From assembly GCF_004795105.1 (NCBI RefSeq), contig NZ_SSBL01000029.1, forward strand, positions 1 to 64,000: DNA of 64,000 nt, in the 5' to 3' direction. The DNA comes from Streptomyces sp. A0642. GTDB lineage: Bacteria; Actinomycetota; Actinomycetes; Streptomycetales; Streptomycetaceae. Every line of letters starts with the position of its first letter. The first letter of the stretch is position 1. The translations under genes were made by a program, and so were the position numbers. The notes beneath the pieces are model-generated. The model had not been told where the DNA came from. It did no database searches and saw only the letters and a list, made by a program, of their open reading frames with translations. Below, in pieces: positions 51,114-64,000 of this stretch.

Positions 51114-52196
51114 ATGCCGCGTCCCCTCCCCCGTCCGCGTACCGTCGCCGTGCTGGCCGGAGCCGCGCTCCTCGCCAGGCGGGCGATGCGCCGGCGCATC
51201 GAGACGTCCCCGCTGTGGCCCCTGCCCGCGCTGGACGAACCGGTGTCCGGTCGGGCGCGACGCCGTTCCACCACCGGGCGGCGGCTGCTGATCACCGAGC
51301 GGACCGTGCCGGCGGAGGGTGTCGTGCAGCTCCGCCTGGAGGGACCGGACCTGCCGCCCTGGGAGCCCGGCGCCCATCTGGACCTGGTGCTGCCCTCCGG
51401 ACTGGTGCGGCCCTACTCGCTGTGCGGCGACCCGGCCGACCGCGGCACCTACACCGTCGCGATCCGGCTGGCCGAGGACGGCCGCGGCGGCTCCCGCGAG
51501 GTGCACGCCCTGCTGCACGAGGGCCTGGAGGTCGAGGTGCGGGGCCCGCGCAACCGCTTCCCGCTGGCGGCCGCCCCTTCGTACGTCTTCGTCGCCGGTG
51601 GCATCGGCATCACCCCGGTCCTGCCGATGCTGCGCGCCCTCGCGGCCTCCGGCGCCGACTGGCGGCTGCTGTACGGGGGACGCGGCCGGGCGACGATGCC
51701 GTTCCTGGCAGAGATCGAGAAGCTGGGCGCCGACGGGGACCGCGTCACCGTCGTCCCGCAGGACGAGGCGGGCCACCCGGACGTCGCCGCGGCTCTCGCG
51801 GGCGCCGCCGAGGGCACCGCGGTCCACTGCTGCGGCCCCCAGCCCCTGATGGACGCGGTGGCGGCCGCACTCCCGCCCGGCTGCACCCTGCACCTGGAAC
51901 GGTTCTCCGCCGCGGGCGCGGACGCCGCGGGGTCGGTCCCGTTCGAGGTGGAGCTGCGCCGCTCGGGCCGCACCGTGCCGGTCGCGGCCGGTCAGTCGGT
52001 GCTCGACGCCGTGCGCGCCGAACTGCCGCACGTCGCGTACTCCTGTGAGCAGGGCTTCTGCGGTACGTGTCAACAAAGGGTCCTGGAGGGTGAGGTGGAG
52101 CACCGGGACGAGCTGCTGACGGACGAGGAGCGGGGCGAGTCGATGCTGATCTGCGTGTCCCGGTGCCGGGGCGGGCGGCTGGTGCTGGACCTCTGA
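51114..52196 (+). CDS. Flavin and [2Fe-2S] oxidoreductase (PDR/VanB-like)
   Basis: 360 residues, starting 2 nt after the preceding stop. After an Arg-rich N-terminus with a short hydrophobic stretch, the flavin-binding barrel has PPWEPGAHLDLVLPSGLVRPYSLCGD and the NAD domain has YVFVAGGIGITPVLPMLRAL. The C-terminal plant-type ferredoxin has Cys311, Cys316, Cys319 (CEQGFCGTC) and Cys347. It passes electrons from NAD(P)H to an oxygenase; here the partner is probably the PF10118 protein. Confidence 0.9.
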   Translation: MPRPLPRPRTVAVLAGAALLARRAMRRRIETSPLWPLPALDEPVSGRARRRSTTGRRLLITERTVPAEGVVQLRLEGPDLPPWEPGAHLDLVLPSGLVRPYSLCGDPADRGTYTVAIRLAEDGRGGSREVHALLHEGLEVEVRGPRNRFPLAAAPSYVFVAGGIGITPVLPMLRALAASGADWRLLYGGRGRATMPFLAEIEKLGADGDRVTVVPQDEAGHPDVAAALAGAAEGTAVHCCGPQPLMDAVAAALPPGCTLHLERFSAAGADAAGSVPFEVELRRSGRTVPVAAGQSVLDAVRAELPHVAYSCEQGFCGTCQQRVLEGEVEHRDELLTDEERGESMLICVSRCRGGRLVLDL

Positions 52197-52223
52197 GGCG
52201 CGCCGGTCGGTACGCTGTTCCTC

Positions 52224-52946
52224 ATGACGACCGGGGTGCGGCGCAGGATGGGCGTCGAGGAGCGCAGGCAGCAGCTGATCGGTGTCGCGCTGGAGTTGTT
52301 CGGTCACCGGTCTCCGGACGAGGTGTCGATCGACGAGATCGCCGCTGCCGCGGGGATCTCCCGGCCGCTCGTCTACCACTACTTCCCGGGCAAGCAGAGC
52401 CTGTACGAGGCGGCGTTGCGCCGGGCGGCGGACGAGTTGGCGGCCCGGTTCGTGGAACCGCGCGAAGGCCCGCTGGGAGCGCGCCTGTTGCGGGTGATGG
52501 GGCGGTTCTTCGACTTCGTCGACGACCACGGCCCCGGGTTCGCCGCGCTCATGCGGGGCGGTCCCGCGGGGGGTTCCTCGACGGCGAACGCGATGATCGA
52601 CGGGGTGCGCCGGGCGGCCTGCGAGCAGATCCTGGCCCATCTGGGCGTCGAGGAGCCTCCGGCCCGGCTGGAGCTGGTCGTCCGGTCATGGGTGTCGCTC
52701 GCCGAGTCGACGGCCCTGATGTGGCTGGACGGGCGGCGCATTCCGCGTGCGGAGCTGGAGTTGCAGCTGGTGCACGACTTCGCCGCGCTGGCCGCCGTGA
52801 GCGCCGCCTACAACGAGGAGATGGCGGGCGTGGTGCTGCGGGTGCTCGCGCAGGAGCCGGCGGACGGGCCGTTCGGAGACCTGCTGGTGCGGCTCTCCTC
52901 ACTGGCGCCCGCCGTGCCGGCCGTGCCTGCGCAGCGACTGCCGTAG
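52224..52946 (+). CDS. TetR-family regulator
   Basis: 240 residues with the TetR helix-turn-helix VSIDEIAAAAGISRPLVYHYFPGKQSLYEAALR in the first 70 residues. The ligand-binding remainder is helical and unrelated to known subfamilies by eye. It follows the reductase by 27 nt and probably regulates the three-gene operon, though it could also be autoregulated from an unseen site. The inducer is unknown. Confidence 0.88.
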   Translation: MTTGVRRRMGVEERRQQLIGVALELFGHRSPDEVSIDEIAAAAGISRPLVYHYFPGKQSLYEAALRRAADELAARFVEPREGPLGARLLRVMGRFFDFVDDHGPGFAALMRGGPAGGSSTANAMIDGVRRAACEQILAHLGVEEPPARLELVVRSWVSLAESTALMWLDGRRIPRAELELQLVHDFAALAAVSAAYNEEMAGVVLRVLAQEPADGPFGDLLVRLSSLAPAVPAVPAQRLP

Positions 52947-53019
52947 CGCGTGGGGCGGCGGTGCCCCGTCAGGGCTGTGGCCCGGCCGACAGTTCGCACC
53001 CCGGCCGTGCCCCCGACGC

Positions 53020-53370
53020 TCAGACCTTGCGGTAGGACGGGTCGAGGTCGTGCGTCTCCGCCGAGAGGTGCAGGGTCAGGCCCTCGGCCGGCCGGATGTG
53101 GGCGCTCAGCAGCTCCAGTACGGATTCCGTGAGCCGGGCCCGGACCTCGGGGGTACGGCCGGGCAGCAGCGAGATGCCCACGTGCACGAGCGCGTCCCCG
53201 CCCGGGGCGTCCGCCACCACGGTCTCCTCGGCGCGCCGGAAGCGGGTCTTGCAGGCAGCGATCTTGGTGTCGACGGTCTCGGCGACCAGCGGGTGCAGCG
53301 CGAGGGCGAAGGCGGGGCGGTCGAAGGCGTCGTCGAGTTCGGCGGAGTAGTCGACGGTGATCTGCGGCAT
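53020..53370 (-). CDS. CHMI-like tautomerase-fold protein
   Basis: 116 residues beginning MPQITVDYS, so Pro2 becomes the N-terminal catalytic proline of the tautomerase superfamily after Met removal. Family features of 5-carboxymethyl-2-hydroxymuconate isomerase are CKTRFRRAEETVVAD and LVHVGISLLPGRTPEVRARLTESVLELL. A true CHM pathway is not seen nearby, so the substrate is open. The ATG at 53370 has GGAG upstream. It lies just downstream of the pullulanase gene, separated by a strong terminator. Confidence 0.87.
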   Translation of the reverse strand: MPQITVDYSAELDDAFDRPAFALALHPLVAETVDTKIAACKTRFRRAEETVVADAPGGDALVHVGISLLPGRTPEVRARLTESVLELLSAHIRPAEGLTLHLSAETHDLDPSYRKV

Positions 53371-53457
53371 GGGGGTCTCCAAGGAGGGGTTCGGGCGACG
53401 GACGCCGCCCAGCTTTCCCCGGACCGGTGGGAGCGCACAACAGCGATTCATCATGTG

Positions 53458-53501
53458 GGCCGGTCCCGGCCCCCGCGCGGACGCGGGGGCCGGGACCGGC
53501 C
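53458..53501 (-). terminator. Pullulanase gene terminator
   Basis: 53458-53477 pairs perfectly with 53482-53501 (20 bp, loop CGGA). It sits 33 nt downstream of the pullulanase stop and 88 nt before the next gene on the same strand, so it ends that transcript. Confidence 0.9.
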
Positions 53502-53533
53502 GGGGACGGGCTCTCGATCCGGCCCGGTGCGGG

Positions 53534-58858
<5,325 letters not shown>

Positions 58859-58893
58859 TCGGGTTCTCCTCGACGAGGTGTGCGGGTGCGGGG

Positions 58894-58923
58894 GCCGGAC
58901 GGGCCGGAATCAGCCCGTCCGGC
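58894..58923 (-). terminator. Amylase terminator
   Basis: 58894-58904 pairs perfectly with 58913-58923 (11 bp, 8-nt loop) between the amylase stop (58972) and the pullulanase start (58858). The right arm belongs to the dispersed intergenic element also found at 17.5-17.8 kb. It may only attenuate read-through into the pullulanase gene. Confidence 0.6.
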
Positions 58924-58971
58924 GGTTGAGGGCACGGCGCGGCCGGGGACCGCGCCGCCCGGAAAGAGAGT

Positions 58972-60690
58972 TCAGCCCCGCCAGACGTCCGCGGTCAGGG
59001 CGACCTTTCCGGAGGACGGCACGGTGGCGGTGCGGTTGGCGCCGCTCTCCCAGGTGACGTTGCCGCTCGCGTCCTTGCGGACGTACTTGTACGCGAACGT
59101 CGTACCGGCGGGCAGGCTCACGTCGAGCTTCCAGACCGGGTACGTGGCCGGGTCCAGCTTCAGCGCGCCGGCGGGGGCCCAGTTGCCGAGGACGGCCTGG
59201 TCGCCGGTGACGTAGATGTTCTGCCCGGGCTGGGTGGTGGCGTTGACGCCGAAGGAGGCGCCGGACGTGCCCGTGCCGGTGCCGGGGCCGGCCGGGTCGG
59301 TGCCGCCGCCGGTGCAGGTACGGGCGCCGGCCTGGAGGGCGAGGGCGGTGTCGGCGGCGAGCGTGGCGGTGAACTGGCCGGAGCCGTTGACCGTGACGCC
59401 CTTGCCGGACTGGATGTCGCAGTAGTCGCCGGCGGGCAGCGAGGTCTGGAACGTACGGGTCAGCGAGGAACTCTCGTGGTTGATCGCGACGTACGCCTTG
59501 GAGCCGCGGCCGAACGCGATCCGGTTACTCCCGTCGTCCCACCAGTTGGTGACGGCCTCGCCGCGCGCGGTGTTGCGGAAGGCGACCATGGAGGAGATCT
59601 CGCGCCAGGCGTGCTGGCACTTCCAGCCGTCGCTGTAGCAGGCGTTCACCGTGCCGCCGCTGGGCGGACCGGCGTCCTTGTCGGACCACTCGTAGCCGGA
59701 GTGGACGTCGGGCGAGCCGTAGGGCCAGGCCAGCATGAACACGTTGGCGAGCGTGTAGGAGGCGCCGCTCTTGTAGTTGAGCGTCTGCCCGTTGCGCTCG
59801 GTGTCGTGGTTGTCGACGAAGACCGCGGCCTTGGAAGAGGGCATGAAGCCCCAGCCCTCACCGAAGTTCTTCAGGTTGGCGAGGTTCTCGCCGGTGAAGA
59901 CCTGCTTGAGGCTGCGGGCGTAGCGGAACTCCTGGACGTCACCGGTGCCGGCGTACTCGTCGGGCGAGACGGCCTCACCGGCGCCGTAGATCGCCTCCTG
60001 CTTCCAGTAGGCGTGGGAGTCGGTCAGCCGGGACTTGATGTTGGCGAGGTCGGCGGCGGGGATGTGCTTGGCCGCGTCGATGCGGAAGCCGTCGACGCCC
60101 AGCGACAGGAGGTCGTTGAGGTATCCGGCGATCTTGCCGCGGACGTACTCCTCACCGGTGTCCAGGTCGGCCAGGCCGACGAGTTCACAGTTCTGGACGT
60201 TGGCCCGGTCGCTGTAGTTGCTGATCTCTGCCTGACAGTCGTTCAGGTCGTTGACCGAGTACAGGCCGGGGTAGTCGTACTTGCCGTACGAGGACCCGCC
60301 CGTGCCCGTGCCCGAACCGGACGTCATCTGGTTGATGACCGAGTCCGCCACGACCTTGACGCCCGCGCTGTGGCAGGTGCTGACCATGCGGGCGAACGAG
60401 GCGCGGTCGCCGAGCCGTCCGGCGATCTTGTAGCTGACCGGCTGGTACGAGGTCCACCACTGTCCGCCCTGGATGTGCTCCTGGGGCGGTGAGACCTGTA
60501 CGAAGCCGTAGCCGGCCGGGCCGAGGGAGTCCGTACACGCCTTGGCGACGGAGTCGAACTTCCACTCGAAGAGGACGGCGGTGACGTCCTTGGTGCCCGG
60601 GGCGGAGGCCTGCGCGTGCGTGGCGGGGACCACGAGGGCGGCGGTGCCCGCCACGAGGGCGAGCGCGGCGGACAGGGTTCTGCGGGCCAT
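58972..60690 (-). CDS. aml: Secreted alpha-amylase with starch-binding domain
   Basis: 572 residues from the ATG at 60690, preceded by GGAGGAAAAG. A signal peptide (LSAALALVAGTAALVVPATHAQA) leads to the GH13 barrel. Conserved regions are VVADSVINQM, GVDGFRIDAAKH (nucleophile Asp near 205), AGEAV (acid Glu near 240) and FVDNHDTERN (near 293), followed by domain C. After a Thr/Gly-rich linker a CBM20 starch-binding module closes the protein (NIYVTGDQAVLGNWAPAGALKLDPATYPVWKLDVSLP). It cleaves starch to maltodextrins. CTTGCAG motifs upstream suggest MalR-type repression. Confidence 0.95.
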   Translation of the reverse strand: MARRTLSAALALVAGTAALVVPATHAQASAPGTKDVTAVLFEWKFDSVAKACTDSLGPAGYGFVQVSPPQEHIQGGQWWTSYQPVSYKIAGRLGDRASFARMVSTCHSAGVKVVADSVINQMTSGSGTGTGGSSYGKYDYPGLYSVNDLNDCQAEISNYSDRANVQNCELVGLADLDTGEEYVRGKIAGYLNDLLSLGVDGFRIDAAKHIPAADLANIKSRLTDSHAYWKQEAIYGAGEAVSPDEYAGTGDVQEFRYARSLKQVFTGENLANLKNFGEGWGFMPSSKAAVFVDNHDTERNGQTLNYKSGASYTLANVFMLAWPYGSPDVHSGYEWSDKDAGPPSGGTVNACYSDGWKCQHAWREISSMVAFRNTARGEAVTNWWDDGSNRIAFGRGSKAYVAINHESSSLTRTFQTSLPAGDYCDIQSGKGVTVNGSGQFTATLAADTALALQAGARTCTGGGTDPAGPGTGTGTSGASFGVNATTQPGQNIYVTGDQAVLGNWAPAGALKLDPATYPVWKLDVSLPAGTTFAYKYVRKDASGNVTWESGANRTATVPSSGKVALTADVWRG

Positions 60691-60839
60691 CTTTTCCTCC
60701 TGCGGTGGGGGAAACGCGGGTGACGGTGCAGAGGCTCGCGGGTCCCCTCCGGCCGGGCGCAGCTGCCCGGTCCCGGAGCGAACCCGCAGGCCTCTCAGCC
60801 TCATACGGCAACGCGCCCTGCCCTGAAGGCTTCTGAAGG

Positions 60840-60981
60840 TTCTTGCTGCAAGAATGCAAACCTTGCCGCGGGGAGACCGTACGAGCCCGCCAGGTTCAGG
60901 TCAACCCTTTGGACATCAGCCGCTCACGTCCACGAAATACTGGAGATTTCTTCCTGCAAGGACTTTCGCAAGACATTGCAG
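60840..60981 (-). promoter_or_regulatory. CTTGCAG-type operator motifs upstream of the amylase gene
   Basis: TTCTTGC-T-GCAAGAA (60840-60854) is a perfect palindrome containing CTTGCAG on the minus strand. A second cluster at 60954-60981 has CTTGCAG and CTTGCGA 12 nt apart plus another TTGCAG. Streptomyces MalR/Reg1 regulators bind CTTGCAG direct repeats near amylase and malE promoters. They lie 150-290 bp before the start, so the promoter is probably within this region. The 567-nt gap between 60691 and 61257 holds these motifs and the hairpin at 61076. Confidence 0.65.
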
Positions 60982-61075
60982 CACTGTTACGTTTCTCCCG
61001 ACTCCGGTCCGGTCGGCCGGGGGTCCCGTTACCCCGGGCCCCACGCGCCCGGCCGGCCGGGCCGGTCACGTACAA

Positions 61076-61135
61076 GAGGGGCACCGGAGGTCACACTCCC
61101 CGCCGGCCCGACCGGGCCGACTTCCGGTGCCCCTC
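61076..61135. terminator. Long hairpin between the amylase and NAD(P)H-oxidoreductase genes
   Basis: 61076-61092 pairs with 61119-61135 (17 bp, one G-T pair), and the 26-nt loop holds a second short stem (GGCCCG with CGGGCC). No gene on the plus strand ends here, and the amylase is transcribed away, so it is either a barrier between divergent units or a structured leader of the gene at 61258. Confidence 0.5.
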
Positions 61136-61257
61136 ATGTGCGTGCCGGAACCCGTTCCCCGGCCCGCCGCCCCGCCCGTCATGATGAGCGGCGAGCGGGG
61201 GCGACTCGACGACTCCCCGCAACTGACGACGCTTATCGCGTCCTTGGGGGAATCGGC

Positions 61258-61854
61258 ATGTCACGTACCGGGGTCTACCTCGCCCATCCGCGGCCCGGAA
61301 GCTTCAACCACGCGCTGTTCGACGCCGTGGTGCGGGAACTCCGCGACCGGGGCTCCGAGGTGCTGGCGCACGATCTCTGCGCGGAGGGGTTCGCCTCCGG
61401 GCTGACCGCCGGCGAGACGGAGACGGTGCGGTCCGCCGGGGAAACCCCGGACGCGCGACTGGCCGCGCACCGGGCGGAGGTGGCCACCCTCGACGCCCTG
61501 GTGTTCATCCACCCCAACTGGTGGGGCATGCCGCCCGCCGTCCTCGCGGGGTGGGTGCAGCGCGTGATGGTGCCCGGCGTCGCCTACAAGCTGGGCACCT
61601 CGGACGGGGAGCCACAGGCCCTGCTGAAGGCCGGCCGGGCGCTCGTGCTGAACACCTCCGACACCCCCGCGGCGCGGGAGACGAGCGAGTTCGGCGACCC
61701 GCTGGACCGGATCTGGTCGGCGTGCGTCCTGCCGTACGTCGGAGTGACCGATGTGCGCCGGGTCGTCTTCCGTACGGTCTCCGACTCCTCCGACGAGACC
61801 CGCGCGTCCTGGCTCCGTGAGGCCCGCGAGCACGCCGCCGCGCTCCTGGCCTGA
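61258..61854 (+). CDS. NAD(P)H oxidoreductase, flavodoxin_2 (NQO1/MdaB-like) family
   Basis: 198 residues. The FMN loop and fold are visible in GVYLAHPRPGSFNHALFDAVVREL, ALVFIHPNWWGMPPAVLAGWVQRVMVPGVAY (the typical PxWW motif of this family) and ALVLNTSDTP. Members reduce quinones or related electrophiles with a bound flavin. It is divergent from the amylase and upstream of a terminator. The ATG at 61258 follows a GGGGGAA tract. Confidence 0.88.
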   Translation: MSRTGVYLAHPRPGSFNHALFDAVVRELRDRGSEVLAHDLCAEGFASGLTAGETETVRSAGETPDARLAAHRAEVATLDALVFIHPNWWGMPPAVLAGWVQRVMVPGVAYKLGTSDGEPQALLKAGRALVLNTSDTPAARETSEFGDPLDRIWSACVLPYVGVTDVRRVVFRTVSDSSDETRASWLREAREHAAALLA

Positions 61855-61963
61855 CGTGCGCCGCGGGGCCCCGGGGCCGCCCTGACGAGGACGGCTGGAG
61901 TGAGCGGCCGCGGGGCAGGGACAACGGTCGCCCCCGGAAAGCCGGACCCGCAGGACACCCGCA

Positions 61964-62008
61964 CGGGTACGGGGCCGCGTCCCCCCTCCGGACGCGGCCC
62001 CGTACCCG
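61964..62008. terminator. Perfect 19-bp bidirectional terminator
   Basis: 61964-61982 pairs perfectly with 61990-62008 around a 7-nt loop, between the convergent oxidoreductase gene (ending 61854) and the LacI gene (ending 62016). Confidence 0.9.
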
Positions 62009-62015
62009 GGCTCGT

Positions 62016-63062
62016 TCAGGCGCTGCGGAGCGCCGCCGTCGACCCGCGTACCACCAGCTCCGGCTGGAACACGTACTCCGTGCGCTGGACGGGGCTTCCG
62101 CCGATCTCCTCCAGCAGCGCGCCCACCGCGGCCGCCGCCATGGCCTGCACGGGCTGGCGCACCGTGGTCAGCGGCGGGTCGGTGAAGGCGATGAGCTGCG
62201 AGTCGTCGAAGCCGACCACGGACACGTCGCGCGGCACGTCGAGCCCGCGGTCCCGGGCGGCGCGCACCACGCCCAGCGCCATCAGGTCGCTGCCGCAGAC
62301 GATGCCGGTGCACCCCTGATCGAGGAGCGCGCCCGCCGCCACCTGGCCGCCCTCGACGCTGAACAGCGTGGAGCAGACCAGGTTCTCGGCGTCCGCGCGG
62401 TCCAGACCCAGCAACGAGACCGCGGCGTCCACGAAACCGTCCCGCTTGCGCCGGGAGGGCACGTAGCGCTGCGGTCCGACGGCCAGACCGACCCGCCGGT
62501 GGCCGAGTTCGGCGAGATGGCCCACGGCCATGCGCACGGCAGCGTTGTCATCGGGCGAGACGAACGGGGCGCTGATCCGCTCGTTGTAGCCGTTGATCAG
62601 TACGAACGGCACGCCGCGGTCGCTGAGCGCGGCGTAGCGCGCCGGGTCGGCCGAGGTGTCGGCGTGCAGTCCGGAGAGGAACACGATGCCGCCGACGCCC
62701 CGTTCGACGAGCTGCTCGACGAGCTCGTCCTCGGTGGCGCCGCCGGGCAGCTGGGTGCAGAGCACCGGGGTGTAGCCGTGGCCCGCCAGGACCTGTTCGA
62801 CGGACTGCGCGAACGCCGGGAAGATCGGGTTGATGAGTTCGGGCGTCACCAGTCCGATCAGCCCGGCGCTGCGCTGCCGCAGCCGTACGGGGCGTTCGTA
62901 GCCGAGGATGTCGAGCGCCGCGAGCACCCGCTGACGCGTGGTGTCCGCGACGCCCGGCTTGCCGTTGAGCACCCGGCTGACGGTGGCCTCGCTGACCGCG
63001 GCCTGCCCGGCGATGTCCGAGAGCCTCAGCGCGCTCCCGGCCCTGGGCGGGGGGACGGTCAC
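62016..63062 (-). CDS. LacI-family regulator, MalR-like
   Basis: 348 residues from the GTG at 63062, which overlaps the alpha-glucosidase stop by 4 nt (GTGA) and implies coupling. The N-terminal helix-turn-helix is RLSDIAGQAAVSEATVSRVLNGKPGVADTTR, followed by a hinge and a periplasmic-binding-protein-like core (GLIGLVTPELINPIFPAF, GVGGIVFLSGLHADT, DVSVVGFDDSQLIAFTDPPLTTVRQPV). It closely resembles MalR, which represses malEFG and amylase genes until maltose or maltotriose is present. Its place behind the glucosidase rather than beside malE leaves the exact paralogue open. Confidence 0.88.
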   Translation of the reverse strand: MTVPPPRAGSALRLSDIAGQAAVSEATVSRVLNGKPGVADTTRQRVLAALDILGYERPVRLRQRSAGLIGLVTPELINPIFPAFAQSVEQVLAGHGYTPVLCTQLPGGATEDELVEQLVERGVGGIVFLSGLHADTSADPARYAALSDRGVPFVLINGYNERISAPFVSPDDNAAVRMAVGHLAELGHRRVGLAVGPQRYVPSRRKRDGFVDAAVSLLGLDRADAENLVCSTLFSVEGGQVAAGALLDQGCTGIVCGSDLMALGVVRAARDRGLDVPRDVSVVGFDDSQLIAFTDPPLTTVRQPVQAMAAAAVGALLEEIGGSPVQRTEYVFQPELVVRGSTAALRSA

Positions 63063-64000
63063 ACCGTCCACCACACCGTGGTGTCCGCGGGCAGCTCGAT
63101 CTCGGCGCCGTCGGCGACGACCGGGGTGCTGGACAGCAGGACGGTGCCGCGTACGGGGATGCGGACGGGGGCACTCGTCGTGTTCACGGTGCAGACGAAG
63201 CCGGGGCGGGCGAAGACCAGGAGGCCCTCGGGGGCGTCCAGCCACTCCACCGCGGTGCCGGCGCCGAGCCCGGGGTGCGCCCGGCGGGCGGCGATCGCGG
63301 CCCGGTACAGCTCCAGGGTGGAGCCGGCCACGCCGTCCTGGGCCTCGATGCTCAGCTCGCCCCAGCCCGCGGGCTGGGGCAGCCAGCTGCCGCCGTCGCC
63401 GAAGCCGTACGAACTGCCCTCGCGGGTCCACGGGATCGGGACCCGGCATCCGTCGCGGAAGCCGTCCTGGCCCGCGGCCCGGAAGAACGACGGGTCCTGG
63501 CGGGCCTCGTCCGGCAGGTCGGTGACGTCGGGCAGGCCGAGCTCCTCGCCCTGGTAGACGTAGGCGGAGCCGGGCAGCGCCAGCATCAGCAGGCTGGCCG
63601 CGCGGGCCCGGCGCAGACCCAGTTCGCGGTCGCCCGCGGTACGGATCTGGGTGCCGAGGCCCGCCGGGTTGGCGAACCGGGTGGCGTGCCGGGTGACGTC
63701 GTGGTTGGACAGCACCCAGGTGGTGGGGGCGCCGACCGGACGCATGGCGTTCAGTGAGGTGTCGATGACCGTGCGCAGCTCGCCGGCGTTCCAGGCGGTC
63801 GACAGGTACTGGAAGTTGAAGGCCTGGTGCATCTCGTCGGGGCGCACGTAGTTGGCGGTGCGCTCGACGGTGGGGGTCCATGCCTCGGCCACCGCGATAC
63901 GCCCACCCGTCGCCCGCCGCCGCCCTTCTGACGAAGGCCCTTCGAGCCCCATGGTATCGGGGTACTCGTCGAGGATGGTGCGCCAGCTGCGGTAGATCTC
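63059..64000 (-). CDS. aglA: Alpha-glucosidase (GH13), 5'-truncated by the window edge
   Basis: The open frame runs to the window edge without a start, reading EIYRSWRTILDEYPDT at the left end of what is visible. Conserved GH13 oligo-1,6/alpha-glucosidase parts follow: IAVAEAWTPT (catalytic Glu), QAFNFQYL, and LSNHDVTRH with the third catalytic Asp. The C-terminus ends TTVWWTV. It hydrolyses maltose or maltodextrins taken up by the MalEFG-type transporter that presumably lies beyond. About 15 residues after the DEYP segment (MGLEGPSSEGRRRATGG) look like an insertion relative to the family. The gene is coupled to the LacI regulator. Confidence 0.92.
   Translation of the reverse strand, partial: EIYRSWRTILDEYPDTMGLEGPSSEGRRRATGGRIAVAEAWTPTVERTANYVRPDEMHQAFNFQYLSTAWNAGELRTVIDTSLNAMRPVGAPTTWVLSNHDVTRHATRFANPAGLGTQIRTAGDRELGLRRARAASLLMLALPGSAYVYQGEELGLPDVTDLPDEARQDPSFFRAAGQDGFRDGCRVPIPWTREGSSYGFGDGGSWLPQPAGWGELSIEAQDGVAGSTLELYRAAIAARRAHPGLGAGTAVEWLDAPEGLLVFARPGFVCTVNTTSAPVRIPVRGTVLLSSTPVVADGAEIELPADTTVWWTV

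Overview
The window is about 72% G+C, with strong G/C bias at third codon positions, GTG/TTG starts and long spurious ORFs on the opposite strands. Together with recognisable Streptomyces core genes (lpd-sucB, aceE, lipB-lipA, glnA, glnII, a maltose/starch cluster) this points to the conserved core of a Streptomyces chromosome. I see no tRNA or rRNA genes, no CRISPR array, no insertion sequence and no phage genes. All functions are read from sequence and family knowledge; no database search was run.

Layout. (1) 0-7.3 kb: cobalamin lower-loop genes, namely a CobU-type kinase/guanylyltransferase with a degenerate metallo-beta-lactamase-like N-terminus, cobT and cobS. They are interrupted by a lysyltransferase-like membrane protein coupled to a rhomboid-like protein and by an opposing membrane protein. 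(2) 7.3-17.4 kb: a secreted GH114 lipoprotein, leucyl aminopeptidase, E3 (lpd) and E2 (sucB) of the 2-oxoacid dehydrogenases, a GntR regulator with a palindrome at its promoter, and pyruvate dehydrogenase E1 (aceE). (3) 17.4-24.2 kb: repeat-rich intergenic DNA, then a WYL regulator, DUF4240, a GNAT enzyme, a sugar-nucleotide-epimerase-like protein, an FAD oxidoreductase and a large HTH/TPR-type regulator. (4) 24.5-38.5 kb: lipoate synthesis (lipB, lipA) and both glutamine synthetases, glnA (GSI) and glnII (GSII), each behind a readable GlnR box. Between them lie VOC, MmpS-like, ArsC-like, hydrolase/MarR and Gfo/Idh genes and a translationally coupled pair: a vWA protein of Ro60/TROVE-like plan and an ARPP-2-like protein with a C-terminal Fis-type HTH. 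(5) 38.5-53.4 kb: a DUF6891 protein, a Cys-Cys leader-peptide candidate before an orphan winged-helix regulator, an MMPL transporter, a two-component system, a divergent MarR/AhpD pair, secreted proteins, a sigma-like/membrane fusion, and a three-gene operon of PF10118 hydrolase, flavin/[2Fe-2S] reductase and TetR. (6) 53.4-64 kb: starch and maltodextrin use: a 1774-aa amylase-pullulanase, an alpha-amylase with CBM20, CTTGCAG-type operator motifs, a MalR-like LacI regulator, and the 3' end of an alpha-glucosidase that runs off the window.

The genes connect around central carbon and nitrogen metabolism. LipB/LipA make the lipoyl cofactor that SucB carries, and Lpd re-oxidises it. AceE needs the same E2/E3 machinery. 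GlnR is predicted to control both glutamine synthetases. Secreted amylases feed the maltose uptake system that begins at the right edge. The least understood part, and my best candidate for a little-described system, is the vWA/TROVE-like plus ARPP-2-like pair at 34.6-37.2 kb.
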